From Pullulanibacillus camelliae (GTDB taxonomy: Bacteria; Bacillota; Bacilli; Bacillales; Sporolactobacillaceae): a DNA stretch of 64,000 bases. Every line of letters starts with the position of its first letter. Position 1 is the stretch's first letter. Below are positions 1 through 8,305 of this stretch, in pieces. Made by a program: the position numbers and the translations under genes. The notes beneath the pieces were generated by a model. That model was given only the letters and a program-made list of their open reading frames with translations, was not told the origin of the DNA and searched no databases. The stretch lies in NCBI RefSeq assembly GCF_014642655.1, contig NZ_BMIR01000010.1, positions 1-64,000 of the forward strand, read 5' to 3'.

Positions 1-73
1 GGAACCAAGCGAAGACATTCGCGCGGTAGCTGGAAAAGCGTACAAATTTAGAGTGCCAGAAATACTGGGATGA
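1..73 (+). CDS. C-terminal tail of an unidentified protein (partial)
   Basis: An open frame enters from the left edge and ends at TGA 71-73, giving 23 residues that end in FRVPEILG. The tail is basic and is followed by about 90 bases of non-coding DNA. It is too short to assign to a family. The call as a real gene end rests only on an uninterrupted frame and the change to AT-rich intergenic sequence after it. Confidence 0.4.
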   Translation, partial: EPSEDIRAVAGKAYKFRVPEILG

Positions 74-166
74 ATAGGGTACCGAGAAAAGTTTGACACA
101 AACTTAATAATCAAAAGGGTGGGAAAATGGGTAGCTTCACAAGTATAATAAATAAAAAAGTCATTA

Positions 167-547
167 GTGGAGGAGATTCCTATTCGTTATCAAGCAATTA
201 ATTTAAGCGAAAAGTTGTCAAAATTCAGTGAGCATTGGTCGCCTAAGGTGATTGGAGAAATGAATGATTATCAATTTAAGCTTGTCAAAATTCAAGGGGA
301 TTTTGTGTGGCATGATCATAAAGATACCGATGAGGTGTTCATTGTGCTCGAAGGCGAGATGTCTATCCTTTTTCGAGATGGAGAAGTAAAGCTCTCAAAG
401 GGAGAAATGTTTATCATACCAAAGGGGGCATGGCATAAAACCTATGCTGAAAAAGAATGCCAAGCGATGATTGTTGAACCTAGAGGTGTGATTAATACAG
501 GTGAGGCAGGATCAGAATTAACTGCTGCAAACGACGTCTGGATTTAA
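167..547 (+). CDS. Cupin-domain protein
   Basis: Single-domain cupin of about 121-126 residues. The first metal-binding cupin motif is visible around residues 45-65 (WHDHKDTDEVFIVLEGE) and the second around residues 85-95 (IPKGAWHKTYAE). Small cupins with this FSEHWSPK N-terminus are common in Bacillales and have no fixed function. The start is unclear: GTG 167 has no upstream Shine-Dalgarno, while a strong GGAGGAG (169-175) lies just inside the frame, 6 nt before ATT 182, so initiation at ATT 182 is possible. It is followed by about 200 bp without a gene and then the yedE promoter region. No partner gene is evident. Confidence 0.85.
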   Translation: MEEIPIRYQAINLSEKLSKFSEHWSPKVIGEMNDYQFKLVKIQGDFVWHDHKDTDEVFIVLEGEMSILFRDGEVKLSKGEMFIIPKGAWHKTYAEKECQAMIVEPRGVINTGEAGSELTAANDVWI

Positions 548-691
548 ATAGAATAAAATAAATGGTGCACAATTACAGGGCCTGCTCATTATCAAGGAGA
601 TAAGAGTGGGCTTCCTCATGTTCTTCTCCTTTTAAACCATAAGTATATTTTATGAAGGGGGATAGAAAGTAAGTCCGCATTTGTCAGGATT

Positions 692-734
692 TGCTATAAT
701 ATTAATGTTTGTATGAATGATTCAATTTAGGAGG
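692..734 (+). promoter_or_regulatory. Extended -10 promoter and RBS of yedE
   Basis: TGCTATAAT at 692-700 is an extended -10 element (TG-n-TATAAT). No good -35 is seen at the expected spacing. An AGGAGG Shine-Dalgarno at 729-734 precedes the ATG at 745. Confidence 0.5.
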
Positions 735-744
735 GAAAGGGAAG

Positions 745-1980
745 ATGGGTTCTTTTTTGGAAAACATCCAAGAAAGGTTTTTTAGAGGCTTTTGGAATCC
801 TTTTATGGTTTTGATCTTTGCAGGTATTTTTGCGGCTTTTTATTTCGGATTAACTGGAACGCTTTGGGCAGTAACGGGAGAATTTACACGCTGGGGCGGG
901 AATCTCCTGCAACTTTTCGGCGTTGATCCCTCACATTGGGCGTATTACAAGGCAATAAAATTACAAGGAGAACCGATTGATCGAACGGATGGATGGCTAG
1001 TCATTGGCATGCTTTTTGGCGGATTACTCAGCGCCTTGATGAGCCAAAACTTTAAGCTGAAGATGCCTCGGCAAAAACGCCGCTGGGCATGGGGGTTTGT
1101 CGGTGGTCTATTGGCTGGATTTGGAACACGTCTCGCAATGGGATGTAATCTTGCAGCATTTTTTACGGGTCTGCCACAATTCTCGCTGCACTCCTGGCTG
1201 TTTATTGCTGGAACAGCGCTAGGGACATACTTAGGTGTTAAGCTAGCCGTTTTACCGATATTTAAGGGACAACCAAAGGTAGAGTTTGGCCTTCGGCCCG
1301 CAAAAGCTACATCACCAAATCCTAATGGGCACCGTAAACAACTCTATATTGGCGCTATTGTTTTTGTTATTATCGTTCTCATTGCTATTTATTATTTTGC
1401 TATTGGTAAAGCGATGCTCGGATTCGCTGTCCTTTTTGGTGGGGCTTTTGGGATGCTCATTCAGCGTGGTCAGCTCTGCTTTACATCTGGCCTTCGTGAT
1501 CTATGGTTGACAGGAAGGGGAACACTGGCGAAAGCAATTATTATTGGAATGGCGATTCAAACGGTTGGTACGGCTATCTTTATTTTTAAGGGAGCACAGC
1601 CTGTTATTCACTGGGCAAGCCTAGGCTCACTAATTGGTGGCGTGATGTTTGGAGTGGGGATCGTCATTGCTGGTGGCTGCGAAACAGGCTGGATGTATCG
1701 CTTGATGGAAGGGCAAGTCCAATTTATTTCAGTAGGCTTGGGCAACGTGGTTGGAGCTACCATCTTGGCTTATAGCTGGGATCATTGGGGTGTGTTTGAC
1801 GCGTTAGTAAAAGGCTCACCTGAAATCAATTTGGTGTCCTCACTCGGATGGGGTGGAGCCATTGTTTGCACCGGTGCATTTTTATTCCTTCTCTATTTAT
1901 TAGTGGTTTGGAGAGAAAAGGTATATTCTAAAAAAATGAACCAGGCTCATATCCCTACGTCAAAGAAAACAACAGCTTAA
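745..1980 (+). CDS. yedE: YeeE/YedE-family sulfur (thiosulfate/selenium) transporter
   Basis: A 411-residue polytopic membrane protein collinear with E. coli YedE. The N-terminal stretch (FGLTGTLWAVTGEFTRWGG) and three conserved cysteine motifs are recognisable: MGCNLAAFF (Cys134), RGQLCFTSG (Cys245) and GGCETGWMY (Cys312). In the YeeE/TsuA family such cysteines line the thiosulfate path. YedE is also discussed as a selenium-compound transporter, so the substrate is not settled by sequence. It is followed after 19 bp by a TusA-like gene, the usual partner, so the pair probably forms an operon ending at the terminator at 2261. Its RBS is strong. Confidence 0.9.
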   Translation: MGSFLENIQERFFRGFWNPFMVLIFAGIFAAFYFGLTGTLWAVTGEFTRWGGNLLQLFGVDPSHWAYYKAIKLQGEPIDRTDGWLVIGMLFGGLLSALMSQNFKLKMPRQKRRWAWGFVGGLLAGFGTRLAMGCNLAAFFTGLPQFSLHSWLFIAGTALGTYLGVKLAVLPIFKGQPKVEFGLRPAKATSPNPNGHRKQLYIGAIVFVIIVLIAIYYFAIGKAMLGFAVLFGGAFGMLIQRGQLCFTSGLRDLWLTGRGTLAKAIIIGMAIQTVGTAIFIFKGAQPVIHWASLGSLIGGVMFGVGIVIAGGCETGWMYRLMEGQVQFISVGLGNVVGATILAYSWDHWGVFDALVKGSPEINLVSSLGWGGAIVCTGAFLFLLYLLVVWREKVYSKKMNQAHIPTSKKTTA

Positions 1981-1999
1981 ATGGATAGGAGAAATATAA

Positions 2000-2251
2000 A
2001 TGAGCATAAAAAAGCAAGATCAGGTATTAGTATCGGGGTCTTTGGATGTACGGGGAGAATCATGTCCTTATCCTGAGCTTTATACACTCGATGCTATTAA
2101 ACAGTTGGAGAGTGGGCAAATTCTGGAAGTGATTGCTGATTGCCCGCAATCTTTTATTAATGTGCCAGAATCCGCTGAAAAGCACGGGCATAAGGTGCTG
2201 AATACAGTTAAAAATGGCTCGACATCATATTTTTATATTCAAGTTAAATAA
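2000..2251 (+). CDS. yedF: TusA/YedF-type sulfur carrier protein
   Basis: An 83-residue SirA/TusA-fold protein. The signature is LDVRGESCPYP with the CPxP motif, the reactive cysteine being about residue 22. The second half has the usual beta-alpha-beta pattern ending in YFYIQVK. The family carries persulfide sulfur or, near YedE, is thought to handle sulfur or selenium delivered by the transporter. It lies 19 bp after yedE on the same strand with RBS TAGGAGA and probably shares its transcript. A second cysteine (IADCPQSF) is common in this subgroup. Confidence 0.9.
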   Translation: MSIKKQDQVLVSGSLDVRGESCPYPELYTLDAIKQLESGQILEVIADCPQSFINVPESAEKHGHKVLNTVKNGSTSYFYIQVK

Positions 2252-2260
2252 TGGGAGAGA

Positions 2261-2291
2261 AAGGAAGGCGTGTATACGGCCTTCCTTTTTA
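2261..2291 (+). terminator. Intrinsic terminator after yedF
   Basis: Perfect 9-bp stem AAGGAAGGC (2261-2269) / GCCTTCCTT (2279-2287), 9-nt loop, followed by a T-run. The T-run continues directly into the first repeat A element. Confidence 0.85.
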
Positions 2292-2460
2292 ATACGATCA
2301 GAATTTATAACTTTGCTGACACTCATAAAGGAAGAGAGTATAAGGCGGGGCTTTGACTTTCGCTATTAAAGCTGGTGACAACCTAAGTGTGTGATTTGCA
2401 AAAATCATATTAGGAGTACCAGCGAAGTGGTGCAAGCCAAGTTTTCTAATACGATCAGAA
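2290..2460 (+). repeat. Repeat family A, copy 1 (157-bp unit)
   Basis: The unit is bounded by the 14-mer TAATACGATCAGAA at 2290-2303 and again at 2447-2460, a period of 157 bp. Internal landmarks shared with other copies are ATAACTT near the left end, GGCTTTGACTTTCG, GTGTGATTTGCAAAAATCA (a short hairpin), AGGAGTACCAGCGAAGTGG (a second small hairpin) and CAAGTTTTCTAA at the right end. It has no coding frame of note and starts on the U-tract of the yedF terminator. Other clear copies are at 17740, 63623 and 63780; short or divergent ones are at 8306, 29240 and 60998. Confidence 0.85.
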
Positions 2461-2763
2461 AGTATAAAATTTCTGGTCATGAGGACGGTGCGGATTTCCG
2501 CTCCGGGCCGCTCGCTTTCTGCGGGGGATGGTAAGCCTCCTCGCGCCTTCGCACTGCTAAGGTCTTACCAGTCTCCCACTTCCCGCAGGATTCTAGTCTC
2601 CGCATCATGAGTCAGCGGCGCCTGGGGAACACACGATTTTAGCGTGTTCCGAATCTCGCGCCTTGCGCTCCCATCCACTTGACCAGGCATTGAAGCCTCT
2701 TTCATATTGGCTGATGCTCTATACTAAGGACAAGGACCGGGCAAGCTTTTCGCCCGGTTTTTC
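2461..2763 (+). repeat. Repeat family B, copy 1 (about 300 bp, ends in a terminator)
   Basis: Starts with AGTATAAAATTTCTGGTCAT and abuts repeat A copy 1. The centre is GC-rich and can fold: CTGCGGG and GGTAAG on the left pair with CTTACC and CCCGCAG on the right. The right end is the intrinsic terminator CCGGGC-AAGCTTTT-GCCCGG plus T-run at about 2737-2763, followed by another copy of the junction motif (TATACGATCAGA, 2765-2776). Related copies lie at 18935, 37153 and 63223. GC-rich hairpin repeats with similar wording are common between genes in Bacillaceae, as far as I recall. Confidence 0.85.
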
Positions 2764-2870
2764 TTATACGATCAGATAAACTGGCCTTTTAATGTGCACT
2801 AACAGAGGAATGATAACAAAACTTGTCGAACCTATACTATATTTATGGCTGGCGAGGGCTTCGAGCTTTA

Positions 2871-3156
2871 TTTGTTATTTTGTTTAGGTTTTTTGTTAAA
2901 ACGGGTTTGCCTTTTGTTAACTTGAATCGGCTTTTGTTCTCTTGCTCAGGGCTTTTGTTACGTTCAAGTCTTGATTCGGAAACTTATCCCTTGGATTTGT
3001 TCTCTATTCGGAAGCTTCGGATTTAATATGTTACTTTGGACGCATCTCTTGTAAAAAGGTGATGTGCTTTTGTTAAACCGCTCCAATGATTTGTTCATTA
3101 ACCGGTGCTTTTGTTACGCTTACGCCTTGATTTGGAAACTCACGCCCCGGTTTCAT
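2871..3156 (+). repeat. Helically phased TTTGTT array 1 (21-bp period)
   Basis: TTTGTT or close variants start at 2871, 2892, 2913, 2933, 2954, 2996, 3069, 3090 and 3110, with degenerate units at 2975 (TTCGGA), 3027 (TATGTT), 3048 (CTTGTA) and 3131 (TTTGGA). Almost every step is 20 or 21 bp. The rest of each unit is variable with a preference for TTGA or CGG. The array fills the space between repeat B and the 3' end of the minus-strand yhgE gene. No conserved protein frame spans it: two 20-bp steps and one 10-bp irregularity break any heptad reading. Confidence 0.8.
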
Positions 3157-3162
3157 CTCTCC

Positions 3163-5844
3163 TCAATGGATAAGCTGACTTTTCTTTGCTTTTTCAGCTA
3201 GGCGTTGCGTGCGTTTTTGCAAGGGTGCTTTTAGTGTTAACCCAACAAGCAGGGTAGCTAAGAAAAAGACAGCTAAAAGGCTGAGGTCTTTCCATACGAT
3301 GCTCCATACGATACCACCCACCGCTTCGCGCATAACACTGACTGCGTAAGTAAAAGGAAGAAAGGGATGAATGGCTTGAAAGAATGGTGGGGAGGTTTGA
3401 ATGGGAAATGTTCCCCCGCCGGATGAGAGTTGAAGCACTAAGAAGATGATTCCTATTGCTTTACCGATATTCCCAAAAAGCGAGACAAAGGTGTAGACCA
3501 TCGTCATGAATGTTAAGCTGATCAATAGACCAAACACAACAAACCAAATCGGCGCCTTGACATAGGCACCAAGAAGCAGCATATCTCCAATGGTTACAAT
3601 CAGTGCTTGGAAGCACCCGATGGTTAAAAAGGTGAGTAAGCGCCCTAAATACACGTGGGCACTGTGATAAACCCTCTCGTTATCTTCGATGTCCAATCTT
3701 AATAGAGAAACAAGAAGGAGCGCGCCTACCCATAGGCATAGGCTCGTGTAAAAAGGAGACATGCCTGATCCGTAATTAGGAATTGGGAAGATGTCCTTTT
3801 CTTGCAAGATGACGGGATGGGCAAGAAATTGGCTCTCATCCTCAATATTGTGCCGCAGGAGCTTAATGATTTCACCAAGATCATGATTGGTCTCGAAGGC
3901 GCGGATCTTATTTGCAGCATTTTGTATGGACTGCTTTAATTCAGGGAGCTCATGACGTGTAAGATCTGCCACCTGATGCACCGTATTTTCAAAGGCTGGA
4001 AGCTGATTCTGCACTAAATTGGCAACATCGCGAATATCCTTTTTTGCGCCTGGTAAATCATGACGAACAAAATTAGCTGCTTGGTGAATGCGCTGTGCCA
4101 CTGTTGGAAAGTCGTTCTGCATAAAACGGGCGGCATCATTAACCCCTTTGATCAGCAAGGGGATTTTATTTTGAATATCTGTGGCGAGTGCATGCACTTT
4201 TTGTTGTATGGTAGGCAGTTCCTTTTGCAGGCGCAGGAGCTCTGCTTGCCCGTTCTCTGTTGTTTTCTTGGCATCCTCTAGAATGGACTGCAGCTTTGGT
4301 AGATCGGCTTGTGCTTGTTCCAAAGTATTATCAATTGAGGAAGAACGATCCATGAGTACTTGCATGGCACCACTGATTGCCGGGGCTGTAGCCGCTGGAA
4401 AATGCTCAATGAATGATTCCAGTCGATTATTCGCCTCATTGGCTGAGGTTTGCCACTGTGTAAGTTCATCTTGAGAGAGCGGTGCATGCTGATTAAGAGA
4501 CGATTTCAGGCTTTGGATCATCTCAATTTGTTGCTTGTAAAGGGTCTGCACCTGCTGCAGCTGTTGGCTCATGCTTTGTAGTCCAGAGTGAGGTGAGACG
4601 TCCTCCAGAGCTGAAAAAAGCCCAGTCAAATGCTGAATTGCTTCAGTTCCCGCACTTAAGCGATCCTGTATGGTTGCCAAGGTCGCTGGTGAAGTTGCCG
4701 GACCTGATTCACCTACTGATTGCGCGACCTGACTAGAAGTATCATTTGTCCCTTGGAGTAAAAGAAGATTTTGCTCAATCATCGGTGACAATATTTGCAA
4801 GGCCTGCCCATTGGTTTGTAAAAAGTGCTGGAGCTGTTGATTGGCTGTCTCCCCGCTTGTGGTAAGCTGCTGTATCTCAGGTAAGGCCTTTTCAGCATTT
4901 TGTAGGACCTCATCGATCGTTTGGATAGTATTCAAGGTGTGTGAAAGGGAGGTGCTTATTTGGTTAAAATGGGCGTCAATGGTCGCTATACGCTCAGCCG
5001 CCTTTTGAATGTCTGGCAATTGCGCTTGAAGAGCATTGATATCTCCGGAGATGGCTTGAATCTCAGGAAGCCGTTGATCAAGCTTGAGTAAGACTTGACC
5101 AGCCCGTTCAATCTCAGGAAGATGTTGTTCGAGCTCGACGACCTTCTGTCCCTTCCTCCGAATATCAGGAAGTAGTTTCTCAAGGGTTAATGCTTTTTGT
5201 CCTGCCGCTTCGATTTCGGGAAGCTGTTCGTTTAATGTGAAAATTTGATTGCGGATATGGCGCAGTGTTGGAAGCTCATTTTCTAGTTCAACCCCAATGG
5301 TGTTAAATTCGGTAAACATCGCTTGGCTTGAGAGTTTGATAATGGATTCATTGATGTTTTGAGTGATAGTTGTTGCTCCGGTAGTCGCGATTTTTGGGGC
5401 AATCGCATTGACTTTTTGATTGACACTATAATAAATTTTTGGATGCTTGGGACTTTCTTCAATAATTGTTGCAATTTTACTCGAAAAGTCTTTTGGAATA
5501 AGGAGACTTGCATAATATTTTCCCTGGCGCACACCGTAGTCCGCTTCTTTTTTACTAACAAATGTCCAACCAAGATTATGATTCTTTTTCAAAGATTGGA
5601 CTAATTGATCGCCAACATGAATGGTTTTGTTTATTTCTGCATTATGTATTGTTGCTCCTTCATCTAAATTAGTAACAGCAATGGGGACGTTGGATGTGTT
5701 CCCATATGGATCCCAGCCTGCCTTCAAGTTAAACCAAGCATAGAGGGAAGGTAAGACCATCAGTCCGATGATTAAAAAAAGAGCGATGGGGACTTTGAAG
5801 AGATGAAGCCAATCTGTTTTATAAATGTGCAGTATAGTCTTCAA
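3163..5844 (-). CDS. yhgE: YhgE/Pip-type membrane protein
   Basis: An 893-residue protein with one N-terminal transmembrane helix (about residues 18-38, FLIIGLMVLPSLYAWFNL). A large extracytoplasmic region follows (about residues 40-670), rich in Leu/Ile/Gln heptad segments that suggest a long coiled coil with repeated LPEIxxAG-like units. The C-terminal block has about five or six helices of ABC-2 type (about residues 690-870). This is the architecture of B. subtilis YhgE and of the phage infection protein Pip of lactococci. The physiological role is not established; secretion or virulence-factor export (EsaA-like) has been suggested for relatives. It appears monocistronic, with about 250 bp upstream before the divergent gene at 6095. 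Confidence 0.85.
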   Translation of the reverse strand: MKTILHIYKTDWLHLFKVPIALFLIIGLMVLPSLYAWFNLKAGWDPYGNTSNVPIAVTNLDEGATIHNAEINKTIHVGDQLVQSLKKNHNLGWTFVSKKEADYGVRQGKYYASLLIPKDFSSKIATIIEESPKHPKIYYSVNQKVNAIAPKIATTGATTITQNINESIIKLSSQAMFTEFNTIGVELENELPTLRHIRNQIFTLNEQLPEIEAAGQKALTLEKLLPDIRRKGQKVVELEQHLPEIERAGQVLLKLDQRLPEIQAISGDINALQAQLPDIQKAAERIATIDAHFNQISTSLSHTLNTIQTIDEVLQNAEKALPEIQQLTTSGETANQQLQHFLQTNGQALQILSPMIEQNLLLLQGTNDTSSQVAQSVGESGPATSPATLATIQDRLSAGTEAIQHLTGLFSALEDVSPHSGLQSMSQQLQQVQTLYKQQIEMIQSLKSSLNQHAPLSQDELTQWQTSANEANNRLESFIEHFPAATAPAISGAMQVLMDRSSSIDNTLEQAQADLPKLQSILEDAKKTTENGQAELLRLQKELPTIQQKVHALATDIQNKIPLLIKGVNDAARFMQNDFPTVAQRIHQAANFVRHDLPGAKKDIRDVANLVQNQLPAFENTVHQVADLTRHELPELKQSIQNAANKIRAFETNHDLGEIIKLLRHNIEDESQFLAHPVILQEKDIFPIPNYGSGMSPFYTSLCLWVGALLLVSLLRLDIEDNERVYHSAHVYLGRLLTFLTIGCFQALIVTIGDMLLLGAYVKAPIWFVVFGLLISLTFMTMVYTFVSLFGNIGKAIGIIFLVLQLSSGGGTFPIQTSPPFFQAIHPFLPFTYAVSVMREAVGGIVWSIVWKDLSLLAVFFLATLLVGLTLKAPLQKRTQRLAEKAKKSQLIH

Positions 5845-6094
5845 CAGACTCCCCCCTGTCTATCATTTAGGCATCTGCAATGTCTGGTGACTATGTACGC
5901 TTTCACGCTTATAGTTCTCTTTATTATGCCTAAATGACTTTGGATTATGAGTGGATACAAGTGAAACAAAGTAATGTGTCCGATAGTGAAGGTTAAAAGA
6001 AGAGAGAGGGATGCGCATGGATAATGACGCAGTTTGATATTGGGGTATAGTGGACGATGCATTTGGGAAGTCTATGTAAAAAAAGGGAATTATC

Positions 6095-6556
6095 ATGTTA
6101 GGACTTTTTGTAGCAATTATTGTATTTAATCTTTTGGCCTTTAAACTTGTAAAACATATCACGTTGAATGAAATGATTCATATTTGGACGTTTACCATCG
6201 CCTTTCAAGTCTGTTTTGATGTCATTATAGAACTTAAATTAAAGGGATATTGGTATTTTTATAAAAATAAAGTGGAGTATATCGGTTTACTTCCTCATAT
6301 GATTTTAGTTCCCCCTATCAATGTGTTGTTTTTAAATTGGTATCCTTTTAATAAAAAGCTCTCGAAGCGAATGATATATTTGGGGGGATGGGTAATCATC
6401 ATTTTATTATATGAGATGATGACTTTATTACCTCGTCCTTGGGGGTATTTCCACTATGGCTGGTGGAACTTCTGGTACTCGATCATTATTGATCCAATTC
6501 TTTTATTTATCTTACTGAAATTTTATAAGTGGATCAGCGCGCTGGAGAGGAATTGA
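6095..6556 (+). CDS. CBO0543-family small membrane protein
   Basis: A 153-residue protein with about four to five predicted membrane helices and motifs typical of the CBO0543 group found in spore-formers: KGYWYF around residue 50, PPINVLFLNWYPF around residue 80, and YFHYGWWNFWYS near residue 125. Function is unknown. The ATG at 6095 is preceded by AAAAAAAGGGA. It is a single gene divergent from yhgE, and its terminator (6653-6692) overlaps the end of the convergent gene at 6684. Confidence 0.75.
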   Translation: MLGLFVAIIVFNLLAFKLVKHITLNEMIHIWTFTIAFQVCFDVIIELKLKGYWYFYKNKVEYIGLLPHMILVPPINVLFLNWYPFNKKLSKRMIYLGGWVIIILLYEMMTLLPRPWGYFHYGWWNFWYSIIIDPILLFILLKFYKWISALERN

Positions 6557-6652
6557 TTTTATGATAATAAATCGGGGGCATAGGCTGTTATGCAACTGAG
6601 AAAGATAGGACCGTTCAAATAAACAAGAGGTACGGATATTTTTAAAAAGTAG

Positions 6653-6692
6653 GAGGCTCATGCTATGGAATAAACGGTGAGCCTCATTTTTT
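6653..6692 (+). terminator. Intrinsic terminator overlapping the convergent gene end
   Basis: GAGGCTCA (6653-6660) pairs with TGAGCCTC (6678-6685) and is followed by A and a T6 run. The 3' arm overlaps the last bases of the minus-strand YqcI-type gene. Confidence 0.75.
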
Positions 6693-7433
6693 CTGTTCAG
6701 GCTTTTGAAAGGCCTGGTGAAAGGGGCATTTTGTAAGATTCCTTTCATCATCGCGAAGAAAATATTGCATCCATTCCAGATTACTCTCATCCCCATATTG
6801 ATTTAAGGCAGGGTGTGGCGGTATGGCATCATAGGTGTTGAGCCGCTTGCGGATTTGTTTTTTTATCTTGACCGCGTGTTCGGGATGGCTATTAAATGCA
6901 TTCAGTACCCAGCGAGGCGTAATAGCTAGCATAAAGTAGGGGAAGTGCCGACTCTTTCTTTTAATATGGGCCGGGGATGCGCCATACATGAAATAACGTT
7001 CTCCGTGAAAGCAAAACTCCCATAGTGGATCGCTAGGATTAATGGGAATAGCTTCAGGCCACTCCTTTTCATCAAGCTCACTCACATTTTGAAGAAGCTT
7101 CCAAAAGAGCTGTTCAAAATCTTCGATTGTACTGTTGGCGTGGAGTGTGGGTGGTGTTTCAAAAAAGACGATCAAAGAAGTATAATTTCCAAATTGGTGA
7201 GAGTAGAGAGTAAAGGCTTTTAAAAGTGCGGCCAAGTCAGCGGCAGCATGCATAGTCCTTGGCTCACTGGCAAAACCATATCTTAAATGATTGAGCTGAT
7301 AGCCTTGAGTAGCAGGTATACAAGGAAAGCGGTGAGCTTTGTCTGTCATTTTTCTGTCAAAGAGCTTTAAAGCCTCTATTTCCCAGTCTCTAAGTCTTGA
7401 GTAATCTACAGCGTCTTTATTAAGCAATTCCAT
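6684..7433 (-). CDS. YqcI/YcgG-family protein
   Basis: A 249-residue soluble protein of the YqcI/YcgG family (two B. subtilis paralogues of unknown function). Family signatures are FPCIPATQG and LRYGFASEPR near residues 37-60, a VFFETPP segment around residue 110, and a cysteine/histidine-rich C-terminus ending in KCPFHQAF. It starts at ATG 7433 with GGGGAGG about 10 nt upstream on the minus strand. No operon partner is evident. Biochemical role unknown. Confidence 0.8.
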   Translation of the reverse strand: MELLNKDAVDYSRLRDWEIEALKLFDRKMTDKAHRFPCIPATQGYQLNHLRYGFASEPRTMHAAADLAALLKAFTLYSHQFGNYTSLIVFFETPPTLHANSTIEDFEQLFWKLLQNVSELDEKEWPEAIPINPSDPLWEFCFHGERYFMYGASPAHIKRKSRHFPYFMLAITPRWVLNAFNSHPEHAVKIKKQIRKRLNTYDAIPPHPALNQYGDESNLEWMQYFLRDDERNLTKCPFHQAFQKPEQKK

Positions 7434-7583
7434 CTGAGACTTAACCTCCCCTGTATTACTTATCTTTTATACCTTATTCAGCCCGCCCAAAATGGTTAAA
7501 TGTCTATGCGCATTTGGGCGTATGCCTATTGTCGGATAGTGAAAGAGTTGGGGGAGGGGCAAAAGCCTCATGATAGAAAGATT

Positions 7584-7613
7584 AAAAGACTGCCAGTAGG
7601 AACTAGGCAGTCC
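7584..7613 (-). terminator. Terminator of the GNAT gene
   Basis: On the minus strand GACTGCC pairs with GGCAGTC and is followed by TTTTA, 30-60 bases after the stop of the acetyltransferase at 7646. Confidence 0.65.
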
Positions 7614-7645
7614 TGTTCAAGTCGTATATCAAATGCGACCTTGAT

Positions 7646-8227
7646 TCAGCTATGCTTTTTTTCTAATTTTTTCTCTAGCCGTCGTTTTACATCTGGCCAT
7701 TCGCGATCTAAGAGGCTATAAACAACTGCATCTCTTATGTAACCGTTTGGTAATTGTCTCTCGTTACGCAGTATCCCCTCTTTGGTCGCCCCCAGTCGTT
7801 CGATGGCCTTTTGTGCTGTACTATTTCGGAGATCGGTTTTAATTTGTACACGGATGACCTCGAGGGTTTCAAAAGCATAGTGGAGTAGCATGAGCTTGCA
7901 TTCTGTATTTATGCTTGTCCGCTGGACCTTTGGATGATACCAGGTATGCCCAAGCTCGACAGTCCGCTGTTCTTTTGAAAGATTATACAAGCGTGTGCTA
8001 CCGACAATGCTTTGCGTGGCCTGGTCGATTACTGTAAAAGGCAGGGCAGCTCCACGCTCATAATCACTCAGGGCCGATGAAATATAATTCGACATATCAG
8101 ATGGCTGGTTCATCTTTGCTATTAAATAAGTCCAAATTTTGGGGTGCGTTTCCACAATATTATATAATGCTTCATCGTCATCTAAAGTCATTAGCTGTAA
8201 TGTTGCCCGTTTATAGGTGAATCTCAT
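7646..8227 (-). CDS. GNAT-family N-acetyltransferase (RimJ/RimL type)
   Basis: A 193-residue single GNAT domain. It shows the early DDDEALY segment, the beta4-alpha3 core (ELGHTWYHPKVQRTSIN, about residues 91-107) where the acetyl-CoA loop diverges from Q/RxxGxG as in many RimL relatives, and the late VQIKTDLRNSTAQKAIERLG segment. The KTDxxNxxxQxAxxxLG pattern is typical of RimJ/RimL and ribosomal-protein-like acetyltransferases. The substrate cannot be predicted. ATG 8227 has AAGGAGG upstream. Single gene with its own terminator. Confidence 0.85.
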   Translation of the reverse strand: MRFTYKRATLQLMTLDDDEALYNIVETHPKIWTYLIAKMNQPSDMSNYISSALSDYERGAALPFTVIDQATQSIVGSTRLYNLSKEQRTVELGHTWYHPKVQRTSINTECKLMLLHYAFETLEVIRVQIKTDLRNSTAQKAIERLGATKEGILRNERQLPNGYIRDAVVYSLLDREWPDVKRRLEKKLEKKHS

Positions 8228-8305
8228 GGTTTACCTCCTTATGCATTGAAGTGCCAGAATGCTCTTTTTAATTATATGATATAGAAAGAACCGGAGTATT
8301 CCTAT

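Noticed and set aside
2461-2763. Group II intron or insertion sequence
   Set aside because: The modules are only about 300 bp, with no reverse transcriptase, transposase frame, domain V motif or clear terminal inverted repeats.
2823-3026. 67-codon frame over the first phased array as a gene
   Set aside because: The frame follows the 7-codon period of the repeat, has no RBS, and is not kept in the other two arrays.
3726-5604. Several 60-100 codon frames within yhgE
   Set aside because: They are alternative-frame shadows of the 893-codon gene whose repetitive coiled-coil coding sequence leaves long open frames.
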